DNA of 64,000 nt. Source: an uncultured bacterium (GTDB taxonomy: Bacteria > Planctomycetota > Phycisphaerae > Phycisphaerales > SM1A02). This document shows positions 35,843-45,484 of this stretch, one piece after another. Every line of letters begins with the position of its first letter. Within the stretch, counting starts at the first letter, position 1. Location of the stretch: contig CAIKXA010000010.1 in the NCBI GenBank assembly GCA_903831295.1, positions 1-64,000 on the forward strand. Direction: 5' to 3'. Position numbers and translations under genes: made by a program. Under the pieces are notes generated by a model. That model made no database searches, was not told the DNA's origin, and was given only the letters and a program-made list of their open reading frames with translations.

Positions 35843-37216
35843 ATGGATGTAGAACCAGACGATTTAGAGCCCAACGAGCCCGACAACGACGCCCCAAATG
35901 GGTCGCCATGGACGCTTGAAGAAGCATTTCCATCGAGTTGGGTGGTTTTTTGGCCGCATCAAGAGGCGCCCACGCGCGAGGAGATTGGCAGCGCCTTCGC
36001 GGCGTGGCTTGGGCGCGATATTGACGCGCAGTCGCCTGAAAACGAAGAGGACAGCGTGTTGTGGGTCATGGCTTTCACCATGGATGGAATTGATGCGCCG
36101 GCGGTGGTGTGGGCGGAGTCTGCGATTCCAATTCAAGACGATGAAGGTCTGCAAGCGATCCGTGATTGCAAGTGGGTTGTGCGCATGCAAGTGATCTTGC
36201 CTCAGAGTGAGCCGCATGAGGCGTACTTTCGCGTGGTGTCGTTGCTGGCCGGCGCGCTCGGTGATGTCGCTGGAATTTTGGACGCGGTCACTGGTCAATT
36301 CTTGCCGCGTGAAACTTTGGAGAACGGATTTCTTTTGCCCGAAGCCAAGCCGCACGAGCGTTGGTTGTGGCGCGTTGGTGGAGTTGGCGTGGCCGGCGAA
36401 GAGGCCAATGAAGAACGTCCCACTCTTTTATTCACCACAGGTTTGTGGCGCTGCGGCAGGCCTGAACTTGAGTTGATGGAAATTCCCGCCAAACATGTGC
36501 GCGCCGGTTTAATTTTAATCGACGCCATGGCTGGTCTTTTGTTGGAAGGCGACATGCCAGAGGTCGGTGAAAAAGTTGAAGTTGGTCCCGGGCTTGAAGT
36601 GTGTTTGCAACCGTGGCAAGAAGTTGCGGCCACCGTGCTTGATGGCGCGCCTGGCTCCAACACATTCCGCGCCGCCGCACGAAGCGAGGAGGGTTTTTCC
36701 CCGTTGCTTGGAGTGCGCGCGGTGGTGTGTCATCCAGAACCCGTTGGTGAATTTAAAAAAGTTTGGACGTGGCCCACGCAAGTCATCGCCGCGCTGGAAA
36801 CTGGGCACGCCGCGTTGTTCGCAACCGAGCACGCTATTGACGCAACAGCATCCCGCGCGCGCCGCCACTTCGATGTTTTCGCGACAGCCTTCGCAAGTTT
36901 GCGCCGCAGTGGAGACGCCGCGCATCAGGCTTTGGTTCAAAGCGCATTCCAAGTGCAGGCTCCGCTTGAAGGCGGCATGGATCCAGATCGCGTGGAACAG
37001 GCGTGGTTTATTGTGCGCAAGTTTGATGGCGATTCGCTCGACACAGTGTTGCTTGATCAGCCGCATAGCCGCGCGGATTTAAGCGGGGGATCAAGCGTGC
37101 GCGTTCCCGTGGCCAACATCACGGACTGGCGTGTTGAGCTTCCCGAAGGTGATTTAAGTTCTGAATTGTGGACGGAATTATTGCCGGCGGTGGATCGCTT
37201 GCGCGGCATTTCATAA
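35843..37216 (+). CDS. DUF2314-like protein
   Basis: A 457-residue cytoplasmic protein without signal peptide or membrane segments. Its first 25 residues are very acidic (DVEPDDLEPNEPDND). The C-terminal 70 residues resemble the DUF2314 domain: 'EQAWFIVRKFDGDSLDTVLLDQP' and the following segment with 'VRVPVANITDWRV'. The N-terminal part may be a divergent partner domain seen with DUF2314 in other proteins (DUF4026-like). There are no catalytic residues to point to, and the role is unknown. The gene stands between a terminator region and the PilZ-like gene, 95 bases upstream of the latter's start. Confidence 0.65.
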   Translation: MDVEPDDLEPNEPDNDAPNGSPWTLEEAFPSSWVVFWPHQEAPTREEIGSAFAAWLGRDIDAQSPENEEDSVLWVMAFTMDGIDAPAVVWAESAIPIQDDEGLQAIRDCKWVVRMQVILPQSEPHEAYFRVVSLLAGALGDVAGILDAVTGQFLPRETLENGFLLPEAKPHERWLWRVGGVGVAGEEANEERPTLLFTTGLWRCGRPELELMEIPAKHVRAGLILIDAMAGLLLEGDMPEVGEKVEVGPGLEVCLQPWQEVAATVLDGAPGSNTFRAAARSEEGFSPLLGVRAVVCHPEPVGEFKKVWTWPTQVIAALETGHAALFATEHAIDATASRARRHFDVFATAFASLRRSGDAAHQALVQSAFQVQAPLEGGMDPDRVEQAWFIVRKFDGDSLDTVLLDQPHSRADLSGGSSVRVPVANITDWRVELPEGDLSSELWTELLPAVDRLRGIS

Positions 37217-37272
37217 GCCAACAGTTTCTCACGGGTGCCACGCAAATTGCATGGGCAAACTTGGCATCTCTT

Positions 37273-37301
37273 TTGACTGCGTTGGAAATCCTTCATAGGT
37301 A
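37273..37301 (+). promoter_or_regulatory. Sigma70-like promoter of the PilZ-like gene
   Basis: TTGACT (37273-37278), an exact 17-base spacer, TAGGTA (37296-37301), then 10 bases to ATG 37312. The -35 box is close to consensus, the -10 is weaker. The leader would be only a few bases. Confidence 0.45.
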
Positions 37302-37311
37302 CACTACAAAC

Positions 37312-38160
37312 ATGGCCGCATCTAGAAGTCGCAATACCGATTGGCAAAAAAGTTTGCAACAAGTGCTTGAACGACGTGGCGCTTTGGAGTTGGCGGTTGC
37401 CCGCCCCGACGGCGCCCCTGAAGATGGCGTGGACATCATGTGGCGCAGTCAATTGATTGGTTTGCATGAAGAAATGATTGAAGTGGAATCACCGCAAGCG
37501 CTTGGGCGCACGGTGCAATTGAAAGAAGGCGCGAAGTTGGTCGCGGCGTTTGTGATTGGACAAAATCGATTCGCGTTCCAAACCACCATCTTGCCGGGGC
37601 CGGATAAAACTGCGCACACATTGTCGCTTTATTTAGCCAAGCCAGAATCCATCGAGCGCTGTCAGCGACTGAACGATCGATTTGATTTGCAGGGATTGCA
37701 ACTGCCGCAAGCCACCATGTGGCCGTTGCTTGACCCACGCAGCGTGGGTGTGGCCGAGCGCGCAAATGAGTTGGCATTTGATTCACATACCCGTGGAGAA
37801 ACTGTGGACGCCGGCGCCACTGGTGGCGTCGACGCGCTTATGCCAACCATGGGACCGTCTATTTCCGGCACGCTTATGAATGTTGGCGGCGGCGGCGTGG
37901 GCATTCGCATCTCATCAAGCGAAGCGGGCGCTCTTTCACGCCATCGCATTTTCTGGATTCGTATTGCAATGGGTAACGATAATCCAGTGCCGCTGGTGGC
38001 TACTGGAAAACTTGTGCATACGCATATTGATTCCATGCACAACACATACGCCGGAATTGCATTCGATTTTTCCTTCAATCCAGCGCATCAAAAAACAGTC
38101 GCCGCCCAGATCGCTCGCTATGTGGAGCGCGTGCAAGCCAAGCAGATTTTGCCCCGCTGA
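37312..38160 (+). CDS. YcgR/PilZ-like protein
   Basis: A 282-residue cytoplasmic protein with the layout of YcgR-type flagellar or surface regulators: an N-terminal part (about 20-100, 'GALELAVARP' ... 'AAFVIGQNRFAFQTTILPG') and a PilZ-like C-terminal part (about 112-260). The PilZ signature is degenerate: 'ERCQRLNDRFDL' replaces the RxxxR loop, and the expected D/NxSxxG is replaced by MNVGGGGVGIRI. A low-complexity insertion ('DAGATGGVDALMPTMGPSIS') sits inside the domain. It may no longer bind cyclic-di-GMP. ATG 37312 is set by a promoter ending 10 bases before it. Not near flagellar genes. Confidence 0.6.
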   Translation: MAASRSRNTDWQKSLQQVLERRGALELAVARPDGAPEDGVDIMWRSQLIGLHEEMIEVESPQALGRTVQLKEGAKLVAAFVIGQNRFAFQTTILPGPDKTAHTLSLYLAKPESIERCQRLNDRFDLQGLQLPQATMWPLLDPRSVGVAERANELAFDSHTRGETVDAGATGGVDALMPTMGPSISGTLMNVGGGGVGIRISSSEAGALSRHRIFWIRIAMGNDNPVPLVATGKLVHTHIDSMHNTYAGIAFDFSFNPAHQKTVAAQIARYVERVQAKQILPR

Positions 38161-38274
38161 TTGTGGAGTTGCCACTTGTGGCTCGTGGCAAATGTTTGCC
38201 GGCAACAAAAAGCATTTACGCCAACACACGCATCGCAATTGTTGCTTGCCTATCGGCGTTCATAAGTGAAATTT

Positions 38275-39627
38275 TTATATATGCGAAGGTTCGGTGCAAT
38301 GAGTCGCCTGCTCAAGCACACGCAACTTGGCGTGTGTTTCAGCCACTTCTTCCGCGGGCTTTGAATCGCTGGTTATGCCGCAACCCGCGGCGTACGTTAG
38401 CGTGAACGCGTTTGCGGCGGTTTGGACCAGGGTGGCGGTGCGAATGGCCACGCTTAATTTCATGGCGCCTGAATCCGCGACATATCCAATAGCGCCGCAA
38501 TAGGGCCCGCGCGAAAATTTCTCCAACTCGTTGATCACTTGCATGGCGCGTATTTTTGGCGCGCCAGTGATGGACCCCGGCGGAAATGTGGATCCAAGGA
38601 GCGCAGCACGGTCGCAACCGGTTGTGAGTTGCCCATGAATTTCCGCCACGCCATGCACCACGGTGCCATGCGTTTCCATGCTTCTTGCCTCATGCACTCG
38701 CACCGTTCCGGATTGGCACGCGCGCGCCAAATCATTGCGCATCAAGTCCACGATCATGTGCAATTCAGCCGCGTCTTTTTCGCTGCGAGCCAACTCCTCG
38801 CTGCCCACCTCGCTTAAGCGTGTGCCTTTGATGGGGCGGGAAATCACGCGCCCGCGCGCGTCAAGTTCAAGAAAAAGTTCCGGACTCATGCTTGCCAACA
38901 TTCCCGCCGGAGTTTCAAGCCATGCGCCATAGCGCGCCGCGCTGCGCGTAAGTGCGCAATATGCAAAGGCGCGCGGGCAACCACGCAAAGCGCTATGCCA
39001 ACGGCGCGCGATATTGGCTTGAAATAAATCTCCGTCGTGAATCAGCGCAATCGTTCGCGCAACGGCTTGGGCATATTGGGCGTCCGAGATTTCCTCTTGA
39101 AGCGGATCGCATTCAAATTCCTCAACTGGTTCGGCGTCGCGTAAATGGATTGAATCAACCGCGCCGCCGATGGACCACCATTGTTGACGCTCATGATCAA
39201 ATACAAACGCTTTGTCACAACGCGCGGCTTGAGCCAACGGCCATTCTTGTGAAGCGTCGCGCAACGTGTTGGTTGCACTCGCCGATTGATCATGATGCGC
39301 GCGCGCCGTCGGTTCTAGCACCGCGCCAATTTCATAGGAAAATTGCGTGAACCAACCAGATCCAATTGGCGGCTCATCGGTTTGCGCCGCGACGTTGTGC
39401 GGATCATCAACGCTCTTCAGTGATCGAATCCATGCCAACACATCTTGGGCGGACATTCCATCGCGCGCGCGCAATGTTTTCCATTCGCTTGGAACACCAA
39501 TCAGGCTCACGCGAGACCAGTTTGAATCATCGCCAGACAAAAGGGCCGCTAACGCCATATCAGTTGGCCAACGCCTCAGCACATCCAGTGGTTGCAAATC
39601 CCAGTCCAGGCGTTGAGCGGTCGACAT
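38275..39627 (-). CDS. pabB: Aminodeoxychorismate synthase component I
   Basis: Makes 4-amino-4-deoxychorismate from chorismate and ammonia for p-aminobenzoate and folate synthesis. The 450-residue product has the chorismate-binding core: 'LFQANIARRW', PIKGTR (265-270), 'DLMRNDLARACQSGTV', 'GSTFPPGSITGAPKIRAMQ' and 'GAIGYV'. The lysine in PIKGTR (K268) is the residue typical of PabB; anthranilate synthase normally has alanine there, so PabB is preferred over TrpE. No glutamine amidotransferase (PabA) or lyase (PabC) is adjacent. It lies between a convergent PilZ-like gene and the divergent ppdK gene. Confidence 0.92.
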   Translation of the reverse strand: MSTAQRLDWDLQPLDVLRRWPTDMALAALLSGDDSNWSRVSLIGVPSEWKTLRARDGMSAQDVLAWIRSLKSVDDPHNVAAQTDEPPIGSGWFTQFSYEIGAVLEPTARAHHDQSASATNTLRDASQEWPLAQAARCDKAFVFDHERQQWWSIGGAVDSIHLRDAEPVEEFECDPLQEEISDAQYAQAVARTIALIHDGDLFQANIARRWHSALRGCPRAFAYCALTRSAARYGAWLETPAGMLASMSPELFLELDARGRVISRPIKGTRLSEVGSEELARSEKDAAELHMIVDLMRNDLARACQSGTVRVHEARSMETHGTVVHGVAEIHGQLTTGCDRAALLGSTFPPGSITGAPKIRAMQVINELEKFSRGPYCGAIGYVADSGAMKLSVAIRTATLVQTAANAFTLTYAAGCGITSDSKPAEEVAETHAKLRVLEQATHCTEPSHI

Positions 39628-39755
39628 GCCATGATGCTAGGCATTTCAAGCCAATTTGATTTGATCGTGCGAAAAAATCCAAAATCAATATCCTTATAGG
39701 TTCGCGGCATCGGCCGTATTTATTCGGTTCAACTCACACAAATCAAAGGTTCTTT

Positions 39756-42665
39756 ATGTCGCTTGCCACACCACCACGTTCCAGTTCCCGTGTTCAAAAA
39801 AAATCAAGCCGTTCAATCGTCAAAGTAAAAAGCACGATGGTCAAGGCTAAGAATTCGAAGTCCAAGAAAAATTCTGGCGCTTCGAAATCCATCGCCAAAA
39901 AATCCTCCGGCGCCAAAGCTGGCAAGTTGATTTATTTCTTCGCGGCCAAGGGCACCGAAGGAAGCGCCGACATGAAGACATTGTTGGGCGGCAAGGGCGC
40001 GAACTTGGCGGCCATGTGCTCGATTGGCTTGCCTGTGCCTCCAGGTTTCACCATCACCACCGACGTGTGCAACTTGTATTACGCCAATGGTCGCAAGATG
40101 CCGCCAACGCTGTTGAAGGAATTGAAGGCCTATGTTTCGCGCTTGGAAAAATCGGTTGGTAAAAAATTTGGCGACGCGCGCGAGCCATTGCTTGTGTCGG
40201 TTCGATCCGGCGCGCGCGACAGCATGCCTGGCATGATGGACACCATTTTGAATTTGGGACTGAATGACAAAACTGTTTTGGCGCTGAAGGAAGCCACCGA
40301 CAACGGCCGCTTCGCATGGGATTGCTATCGCCGCTTCATCCAGATGTATGGCGACGTGGTGATGGGTGTGCAGAAGCGCAATGAAAATGAGCATGATCCA
40401 TTTGAAGATGTCATGGCCAAACTCAAGGCGGAGGTTGGCGTTGAGGAGGACACGCATCTCACTGAAACACATTTGCATGAGCTGGTGAAGCGCTTCAAGG
40501 CGCTCATTCTTGATCGCACCGGCAAGAAATTTCCCAATGATCCAATGGATCAACTCATTGGCTCCATTGCCGCGGTATTCCGCAGTTGGATGAACGACCG
40601 CGCCATTGTGTATCGCGCGAAATATCGAATTCCTGCGCAGTGGGGCACCGCGGTGAATGTGCAAGCCATGGTGTTTGGAAATACTGGCGATGATTCGGGA
40701 ACTGGTGTCGCGTTCACCCGCGATCCAGCCACGGGTGAGAATGTTTTCTACGGCGAGTACTTGGTGAATGCGCAAGGCGAGGACGTTGTGGCGGGCATTC
40801 GCACGCCGCTTCCGGTGGATCAGATGGCGCAAAATAAAAACATGGCGCCAGCCTTCGCGCAACTTGTCAAAGTTCGCAAGACGCTTGAGAAGCGCTTCGG
40901 CGATGTGCAAGATTTTGAATTCACCATTGAGCGCAAAAAATTGTGGATGTTGCAAACACGCCGTGGCAAGCGAACCGCGCTGGCCTATGTGCGCATTGTG
41001 CATGACATGGTGCGCGAAGGTTTGATGAGCCCCGAGGATGCAATCGCATCCAGCGATCCAGAGGCGATGAATCAATTGTTGCAACCTATTTTCGACCGAC
41101 ACGCCTACGAAGCCGCTCGCACGCAAGGACGTTTCTTGTGCAAGGGTTTGCCAGCGGGTCCAGGCGCGGCCAGTGGTGAAATTGTTTTAACCGCGGGCAA
41201 GGCCGAGGAGATGGTGAAAAATGGAAAGCGCGTTGTGTTGGTGCGCGTTGAAACAAGTCCAGAAGATTTGCGCGGCATGATCGCGGCCGATGGAATTCTC
41301 ACGGCACGCGGTGGCGTCAGCAGTCACGCCGCGCTTGTGGCGCGTCAAATGGGCAAGGTGTGCGTGGTCGGCGCCGGTTCTCTTGAAGTGGATTATCACA
41401 AGGGAACAGTTTCTTGCGGCGGCAAAGTGCTGCGCGAGGGTGATTCACTTTCCATCGACGGCACCACTGGCGAAGTCTTCACTGGTTCAATCGACACCGC
41501 CGACAGCGAATTGAAGCAAGTCTTGATCGCCAAGACCATGAAGCCCGCCGACAGCGATATTTACCGCTACTACGCGTTCGTGATGAAGTTGGCGGACAAG
41601 TATCGACGACTTGGAATTCGCACCAACGCCGACACGCCGGAGCAAACACAGAATGCACTGGCCTTCGGAGCCGAAGGCATTGGCCTGTGCCGCACCGAGC
41701 ACATGTTCTTTGAAGGCCATCGCATTGACGCCATGCGTGAAATGATTTTGTCGCGCACGGAAGTCGCTCGCCGAGCGGCGCTGGCCAAGTTGTTGCCGTT
41801 TCAACGCGGCGACTTTGAGGGAATTTTCCGCGCCCTTGATGGCGCACCCGCGTGCATTCGATTGCTTGATCCACCGTTGCATGAGTTTTTGCCAAATGAT
41901 TCCGCAACGCAACAGGCGCTTGCCAAAAAACTTGGCGTCACAGCGGAGCAAGTTGCCGCGCGCGTGCATGAACTGCACGAGTTCAATCCCATGCTTGGTT
42001 TCCGCGGTTGCCGCCTAGGCACCGTGTATCCCGAGATCAGCGAAATGCAAGTGCGCTCCATCTTTGAGGCGGCGGCGCAAGTGCAATCCGAAGGCATCAA
42101 GGTTCGCCCTGAGATCATGATTCCACTGGTTGGTTTCGCCAAGGAGTTGGAAATTCAAGTTGAGCTCACGCACCGCGTTGCCAAGGAAGTCATGGCCGCC
42201 ACCAAGCAGAAGTTGCAATACATGGTTGGAACCATGATTGAAATTCCGCGTGGCGCGCTCACGGCTGACAAGATCGCGCAGACCGCGGAGTTTTTCTCAT
42301 TCGGCACCAACGATCTCACGCAAACATGCCTGGGCATGAGCCGCGACGACTCAGGAAGTTTCCTGCCGAAATATTCTGAACTGGAGATCATCGCTGAGAA
42401 TCCATTCGCTTCGATCGATGTCGCGGGCGTTGGCCAACTTGTCCGCACCGCGGTGCAACTTGGCCGTGAAGCTCGACCCGATATCAAGCTGGGAATTTGC
42501 GGCGAGCATGGTGGCGATCCAGCCAGCATCGCGTTCTTCCATGATGCCGGCTTGGCCTATGTCAGTTGCTCGCCGTTTCGTGTTCCCGTTGCAAGGCTCG
42601 CCGCCGCGCGCGCCGCAATCTTGGATCCCAATCGTGCGAAGTCTTCCAAGGCCAAGCGCAAGTGA
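39756..42665 (+). CDS. ppdK: Pyruvate, phosphate dikinase with Lys/Ser-rich N-terminal tail
   Basis: Interconverts pyruvate, ATP and phosphate with PEP, AMP and pyrophosphate; links glycolysis and gluconeogenesis. The 969-residue product has the ATP-grasp opening ([20 protein letters not shown]), the phosphohistidine region [20 protein letters not shown] (catalytic His about 519), a TIM-barrel PEP-binding domain with [11 protein letters not shown] and a '[19 protein letters not shown]' segment. Canonical PPDK has about 880 residues; the surplus is a 57-residue N-terminal tail almost wholly Lys, Ser, Ala and Val. An AAAGG lies 10 bases before ATG 39756. Its stop overlaps a GTG start (GTGA) for the next gene. 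Confidence 0.95.
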   Translation: MSLATPPRSSSRVQKKSSRSIVKVKSTMVKAKNSKSKKNSGASKSIAKKSSGAKAGKLIYFFAAKGTEGSADMKTLLGGKGANLAAMCSIGLPVPPGFTITTDVCNLYYANGRKMPPTLLKELKAYVSRLEKSVGKKFGDAREPLLVSVRSGARDSMPGMMDTILNLGLNDKTVLALKEATDNGRFAWDCYRRFIQMYGDVVMGVQKRNENEHDPFEDVMAKLKAEVGVEEDTHLTETHLHELVKRFKALILDRTGKKFPNDPMDQLIGSIAAVFRSWMNDRAIVYRAKYRIPAQWGTAVNVQAMVFGNTGDDSGTGVAFTRDPATGENVFYGEYLVNAQGEDVVAGIRTPLPVDQMAQNKNMAPAFAQLVKVRKTLEKRFGDVQDFEFTIERKKLWMLQTRRGKRTALAYVRIVHDMVREGLMSPEDAIASSDPEAMNQLLQPIFDRHAYEAARTQGRFLCKGLPAGPGAASGEIVLTAGKAEEMVKNGKRVVLVRVETSPEDLRGMIAADGILTARGGVSSHAALVARQMGKVCVVGAGSLEVDYHKGTVSCGGKVLREGDSLSIDGTTGEVFTGSIDTADSELKQVLIAKTMKPADSDIYRYYAFVMKLADKYRRLGIRTNADTPEQTQNALAFGAEGIGLCRTEHMFFEGHRIDAMREMILSRTEVARRAALAKLLPFQRGDFEGIFRALDGAPACIRLLDPPLHEFLPNDSATQQALAKKLGVTAEQVAARVHELHEFNPMLGFRGCRLGTVYPEISEMQVRSIFEAAAQVQSEGIKVRPEIMIPLVGFAKELEIQVELTHRVAKEVMAATKQKLQYMVGTMIEIPRGALTADKIAQTAEFFSFGTNDLTQTCLGMSRDDSGSFLPKYSELEIIAENPFASIDVAGVGQLVRTAVQLGREARPDIKLGICGEHGGDPASIAFFHDAGLAYVSCSPFRVPVARLAAARAAILDPNRAKSSKAKRK

Positions 42666-43498
42666 GATTGGCCAAAGGTGTTTGTCTTGCGATCGCATGC
42701 GCGCTGATTTCATGTCAAGACAGCGCGTATGCGCCGTGGCCGCGTGAAATTGTTCCAGGCACGGTGCGTCGCTATCCATGTAAGCGCACGGAAACGCCGC
42801 CAGAGTTGGATGGAATGTTGAATGAGCAGTCTTGGCAAACGGCGCCGTGGAGCGAGCCATTTGTGGATATTGAAGGCGGGGACAAACCCACGCCGCGTTA
42901 CACGACAAGGATGAAAATGTTGTGGGACAACGACAATCTCTATATCGCCGCCGATCTAGAGGAGCCCGATCTTTGGGGCACATATGACAAGCATGACATG
43001 GTGGTTTTTCATGAGCACGACTTCGAGGTCTTCATCGATCCCGATGGCAACAAGGAGTCGTACTACGAACTTGAATTCAACGTGATCGGCACCATCTTTG
43101 ATTTATATCTTGACCGCGAATATCGCCTTGGTGGAACCGCGCATCACGAATGGAATTGCGATGGAATCAAAGGCGCGATCACCAAGTTGGGCAGCGCGAA
43201 CAATTCCACGGACACCGACACAGGTTGGCAGATCGAAATTCAAATTCCATTTCGTTCTTTGCGTCCGCCAAGCACAGTAAAAGATGACGGACCGGAAAAT
43301 ATTCGCAATGGGGACACGCCCGCGATTGGCGAGCAGTGGCGCATGAATTTTTCCCGCGTGGAATGGCAACTTGAAAAAGTTGGAACTGGTTATGTCAAAA
43401 AGCCAGGAACCCAGGCTGACAATTGGGTCTGGACCCCGCAATGGGCGCTGGACATGCACCGATTGGATCACTGGGGGCAAGTTCTATTTACCAAGTAA
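42662..43498 (+). CDS. CBM9-like lipoprotein
   Basis: A 278-residue protein whose N-terminus is a lipoprotein signal, with the lipobox LISC at about residue 17 ([13 protein letters not shown]). The body matches carbohydrate-binding family 9-like domains: '[22 protein letters not shown]', the metal-site-like '[21 protein letters not shown]', and '[22 protein letters not shown]', then a second half with '[15 protein letters not shown]'. Such domains are found on extracellular polysaccharide-degrading proteins and also in proteins of unrelated role. GTG 42662 overlaps the ppdK stop, so it is probably translated with ppdK, an odd pairing. An alternative upstream start within ppdK is not credible. 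Confidence 0.8.
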   Translation: MRLAKGVCLAIACALISCQDSAYAPWPREIVPGTVRRYPCKRTETPPELDGMLNEQSWQTAPWSEPFVDIEGGDKPTPRYTTRMKMLWDNDNLYIAADLEEPDLWGTYDKHDMVVFHEHDFEVFIDPDGNKESYYELEFNVIGTIFDLYLDREYRLGGTAHHEWNCDGIKGAITKLGSANNSTDTDTGWQIEIQIPFRSLRPPSTVKDDGPENIRNGDTPAIGEQWRMNFSRVEWQLEKVGTGYVKKPGTQADNWVWTPQWALDMHRLDHWGQVLFTK

Positions 43499-43615
43499 TT
43501 CCCTGGTTTTAGACGATTTTTTGCTGCTGCCAGCATAATTTTTGCGCAAAATTTCACAAAGAATGCAGCCGCAAAGCGTGGTTGTGCGGATAGACCCACT
43601 CGCAAAGGATTTTTC

Positions 43616-44971
43616 ATGTCAAACCCAAAACCATACATGTCATCGGATTCATTCTCCTTGGGCCACTCGCCGCAAGATCAACGCTTGCTGCTTGAACACT
43701 TGGAGGTGATTCCAGATCCAGACAATTTATTTCATCAAGTATTGCAGCAGGCATTGTCCGCCGCGCAAATGACGGGCATGCGTCGTTCGCATCAACTTAT
43801 GTTGGCACAACCAAAAAATGAAATCGTGGTTCATTTTCCCGTGCTCATGGACGATGGACAACATCGTCTCTTCACCGGCTATCGCATTCAGCACAACAAC
43901 GCGCTTGGTCCATACAAGGGCGGTCTTCGATTTCATCCGCATGTGACGCTGGAACAAATGAAGGGGTTGGCCATGGTCATGACGCTCAAGTGCAGCCTTA
44001 TGCGCCTTCCATTTGGCGGCGCCAAAGGCGGCGTGCGATGCAATCCGCGCGAGTTGAGCTCGGATGAATTGATGCGGGTCACGCGTCGATTTTGTTCGGC
44101 GATCAGCAATCAAATTGGTCCCGACTACGACATTCCTGGACCAGGTGTGGGAACCGACGCGCAAGTCATGGCTTGGTTCGCCGACACGTTCGCGCAAACC
44201 ACTCCAGAGCATGGTCGACAAGATGTCACTCGCGCCGTCACTGGAAAGCCAATTGAACTTGGCGGTTGTCCAGGTCGCGATCGCGCCAGCGCCATGGGCA
44301 TGGTCATGGTGCTTGAGGAATTGCTTCCAGATTTTGATTTGTCTTTGGAGGGACTGCGTTTCAGCGTGCTTGGATTTGGAAAAGTTGGAAGCTGGACTTC
44401 GCGCATTTTGCAGGAACGCGGCGCCTTATTGGTGGCGGTCATGGATGACACGGGCGCTTTGCGCAATGACCGTGGTATAGACGCCGAAGATTTGGCCCGA
44501 CATGTGCAAGCGCATGGCGGAGTGCTTGGATTTACCGAGGCGGCGGCGGTTTCGCGGGCTGATTTTTTCAGCGCGCCGGTTGACGTGTTCATTCCCGCAG
44601 CGCTAGAGCGCATGCTTGACGCGGAAGCCGCGTCGCTGATCACCGCGCGCGTGGTGGCTGAAGCCGCGAGCCTGCCAACCACTCCTGAAGGCGACGAAAT
44701 TTTTCTTCAACGGGGCATCGAAGTGTTGCCAAGTATTTTGTGCAACGCTGGCGGACTTGTGGCCAGTTACTTTGAATGGACTATGAACAAGGGCTCGCAA
44801 ATTTGGACCACCACCGAAGTGGAGGAGAGATTGAGCCAGCAAATGATTTTGGCCGCGCGGCGTGTGCGCTTGGCGCGGCATAGATTTGAATGCGATCTGC
44901 GCACTGCGGCGTTGTGCGCCGCCATTGAAAATATTGGCCGCGTGCATGAGTTGCGCGGCGTATTTCCATAA
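43616..44971 (+). CDS. gdhA: Glutamate dehydrogenase family (Glu/Leu/Phe/Val)
   Basis: NAD(P)-dependent amino-acid dehydrogenase; most likely interconverts glutamate and 2-oxoglutarate plus ammonia. The 451-residue product carries PYKGGLRFHPHVT, the conserved PFGGAKGGV with the active-site region, PGPGVGTDAQVMAWFAD, then a Rossmann coenzyme domain (FSVLGFGKVGSWTSRIL). Length fits the hexameric GdhA class. A Shine-Dalgarno AAAGGA lies 8 bases before ATG 43616. It is alone on this strand, converging with the HIT gene. Leucine or valine dehydrogenases share the fold and cannot be fully ruled out. Confidence 0.9.
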   Translation: MSNPKPYMSSDSFSLGHSPQDQRLLLEHLEVIPDPDNLFHQVLQQALSAAQMTGMRRSHQLMLAQPKNEIVVHFPVLMDDGQHRLFTGYRIQHNNALGPYKGGLRFHPHVTLEQMKGLAMVMTLKCSLMRLPFGGAKGGVRCNPRELSSDELMRVTRRFCSAISNQIGPDYDIPGPGVGTDAQVMAWFADTFAQTTPEHGRQDVTRAVTGKPIELGGCPGRDRASAMGMVMVLEELLPDFDLSLEGLRFSVLGFGKVGSWTSRILQERGALLVAVMDDTGALRNDRGIDAEDLARHVQAHGGVLGFTEAAAVSRADFFSAPVDVFIPAALERMLDAEAASLITARVVAEAASLPTTPEGDEIFLQRGIEVLPSILCNAGGLVASYFEWTMNKGSQIWTTTEVEERLSQQMILAARRVRLARHRFECDLRTAALCAAIENIGRVHELRGVFP

Positions 44972-45043
44972 GCCGCGATCATGGGAGGCTTTGGTTCGCG
45001 CGCCACAACGCGGCTTCAGCCCGCAATGCTTGCTTCAATGAAT

Positions 45044-45460
45044 TCATCCGCGAAGTTCATGAACCACCAAAGCTGCGAGCGCGGCCGCGGAGGGATGGTC
45101 AATAGCGCTCGGCTTCCACATGATTCCAAGTCCGCTTCCATCGGCATATTTTGGAATGATGTGAAAGTGCACATGCGGCACTTCTTGATGGGCGAGCGCG
45201 CCATTATTTTGCAGCACGTTGTACGCAGTTGCGCCAGTTATTTTTAAAATTGCGCCGGCCACCAAGGGCAGAGCCGCCCCCAACGCCATGGCGCTTTCCG
45301 CGGAAAGTTGATGTAAATAAGCCGTTTCTTGCTTGGGAACCACCAGCGCGTGACCAGGCGAAAGTGGATTGACATCCAAGAACGCAATCACCAAGTCGTC
45401 TTCAAAAAGTTTGTGGCAGGGAATTTCGCCGCGGATGATGCGGGTAAATATGCTGGCCAT
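45044..45460 (-). CDS. HIT family hydrolase
   Basis: A 138-residue HIT-domain protein of the Hint/PKCI type that hydrolyses purine nucleotide phosphoramidates or related nucleotides. The signature HVHFHIIPKY is intact, and the N-terminus is typical (SIFTRIIRGEIPCHKLFEDD). The start at 45460 gives a standard-length protein; the frame continues upstream 20 codons without family similarity. It is divergent from nadC with only 24 bases between the two ATGs, so any promoters must overlap the coding sequence of the neighbouring gene. A TACGCT box preceded by TGG lies 7 bases before the ATG. Confidence 0.92.
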   Translation of the reverse strand: MASIFTRIIRGEIPCHKLFEDDLVIAFLDVNPLSPGHALVVPKQETAYLHQLSAESAMALGAALPLVAGAILKITGATAYNVLQNNGALAHQEVPHVHFHIIPKYADGSGLGIMWKPSAIDHPSAAALAALVVHELRG

Positions 45461-45484
45461 GTTTGGCAGCGTACCATCGCAACC

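Noticed and set aside
38161-38274. TTGCCAC/GTGGCAA hairpin after the PilZ-like gene as a terminator
   Set aside because: 7-bp stem with a 9-base loop but no T-tract on either strand, so not supported as an intrinsic terminator.
39813-41126. 437-codon open frame on the minus strand opposite ppdK
   Set aside because: It is wholly inside a certain gene, and its composition (Ala, His, Arg-rich, no domains) is what antisense reading of this codon usage produces.
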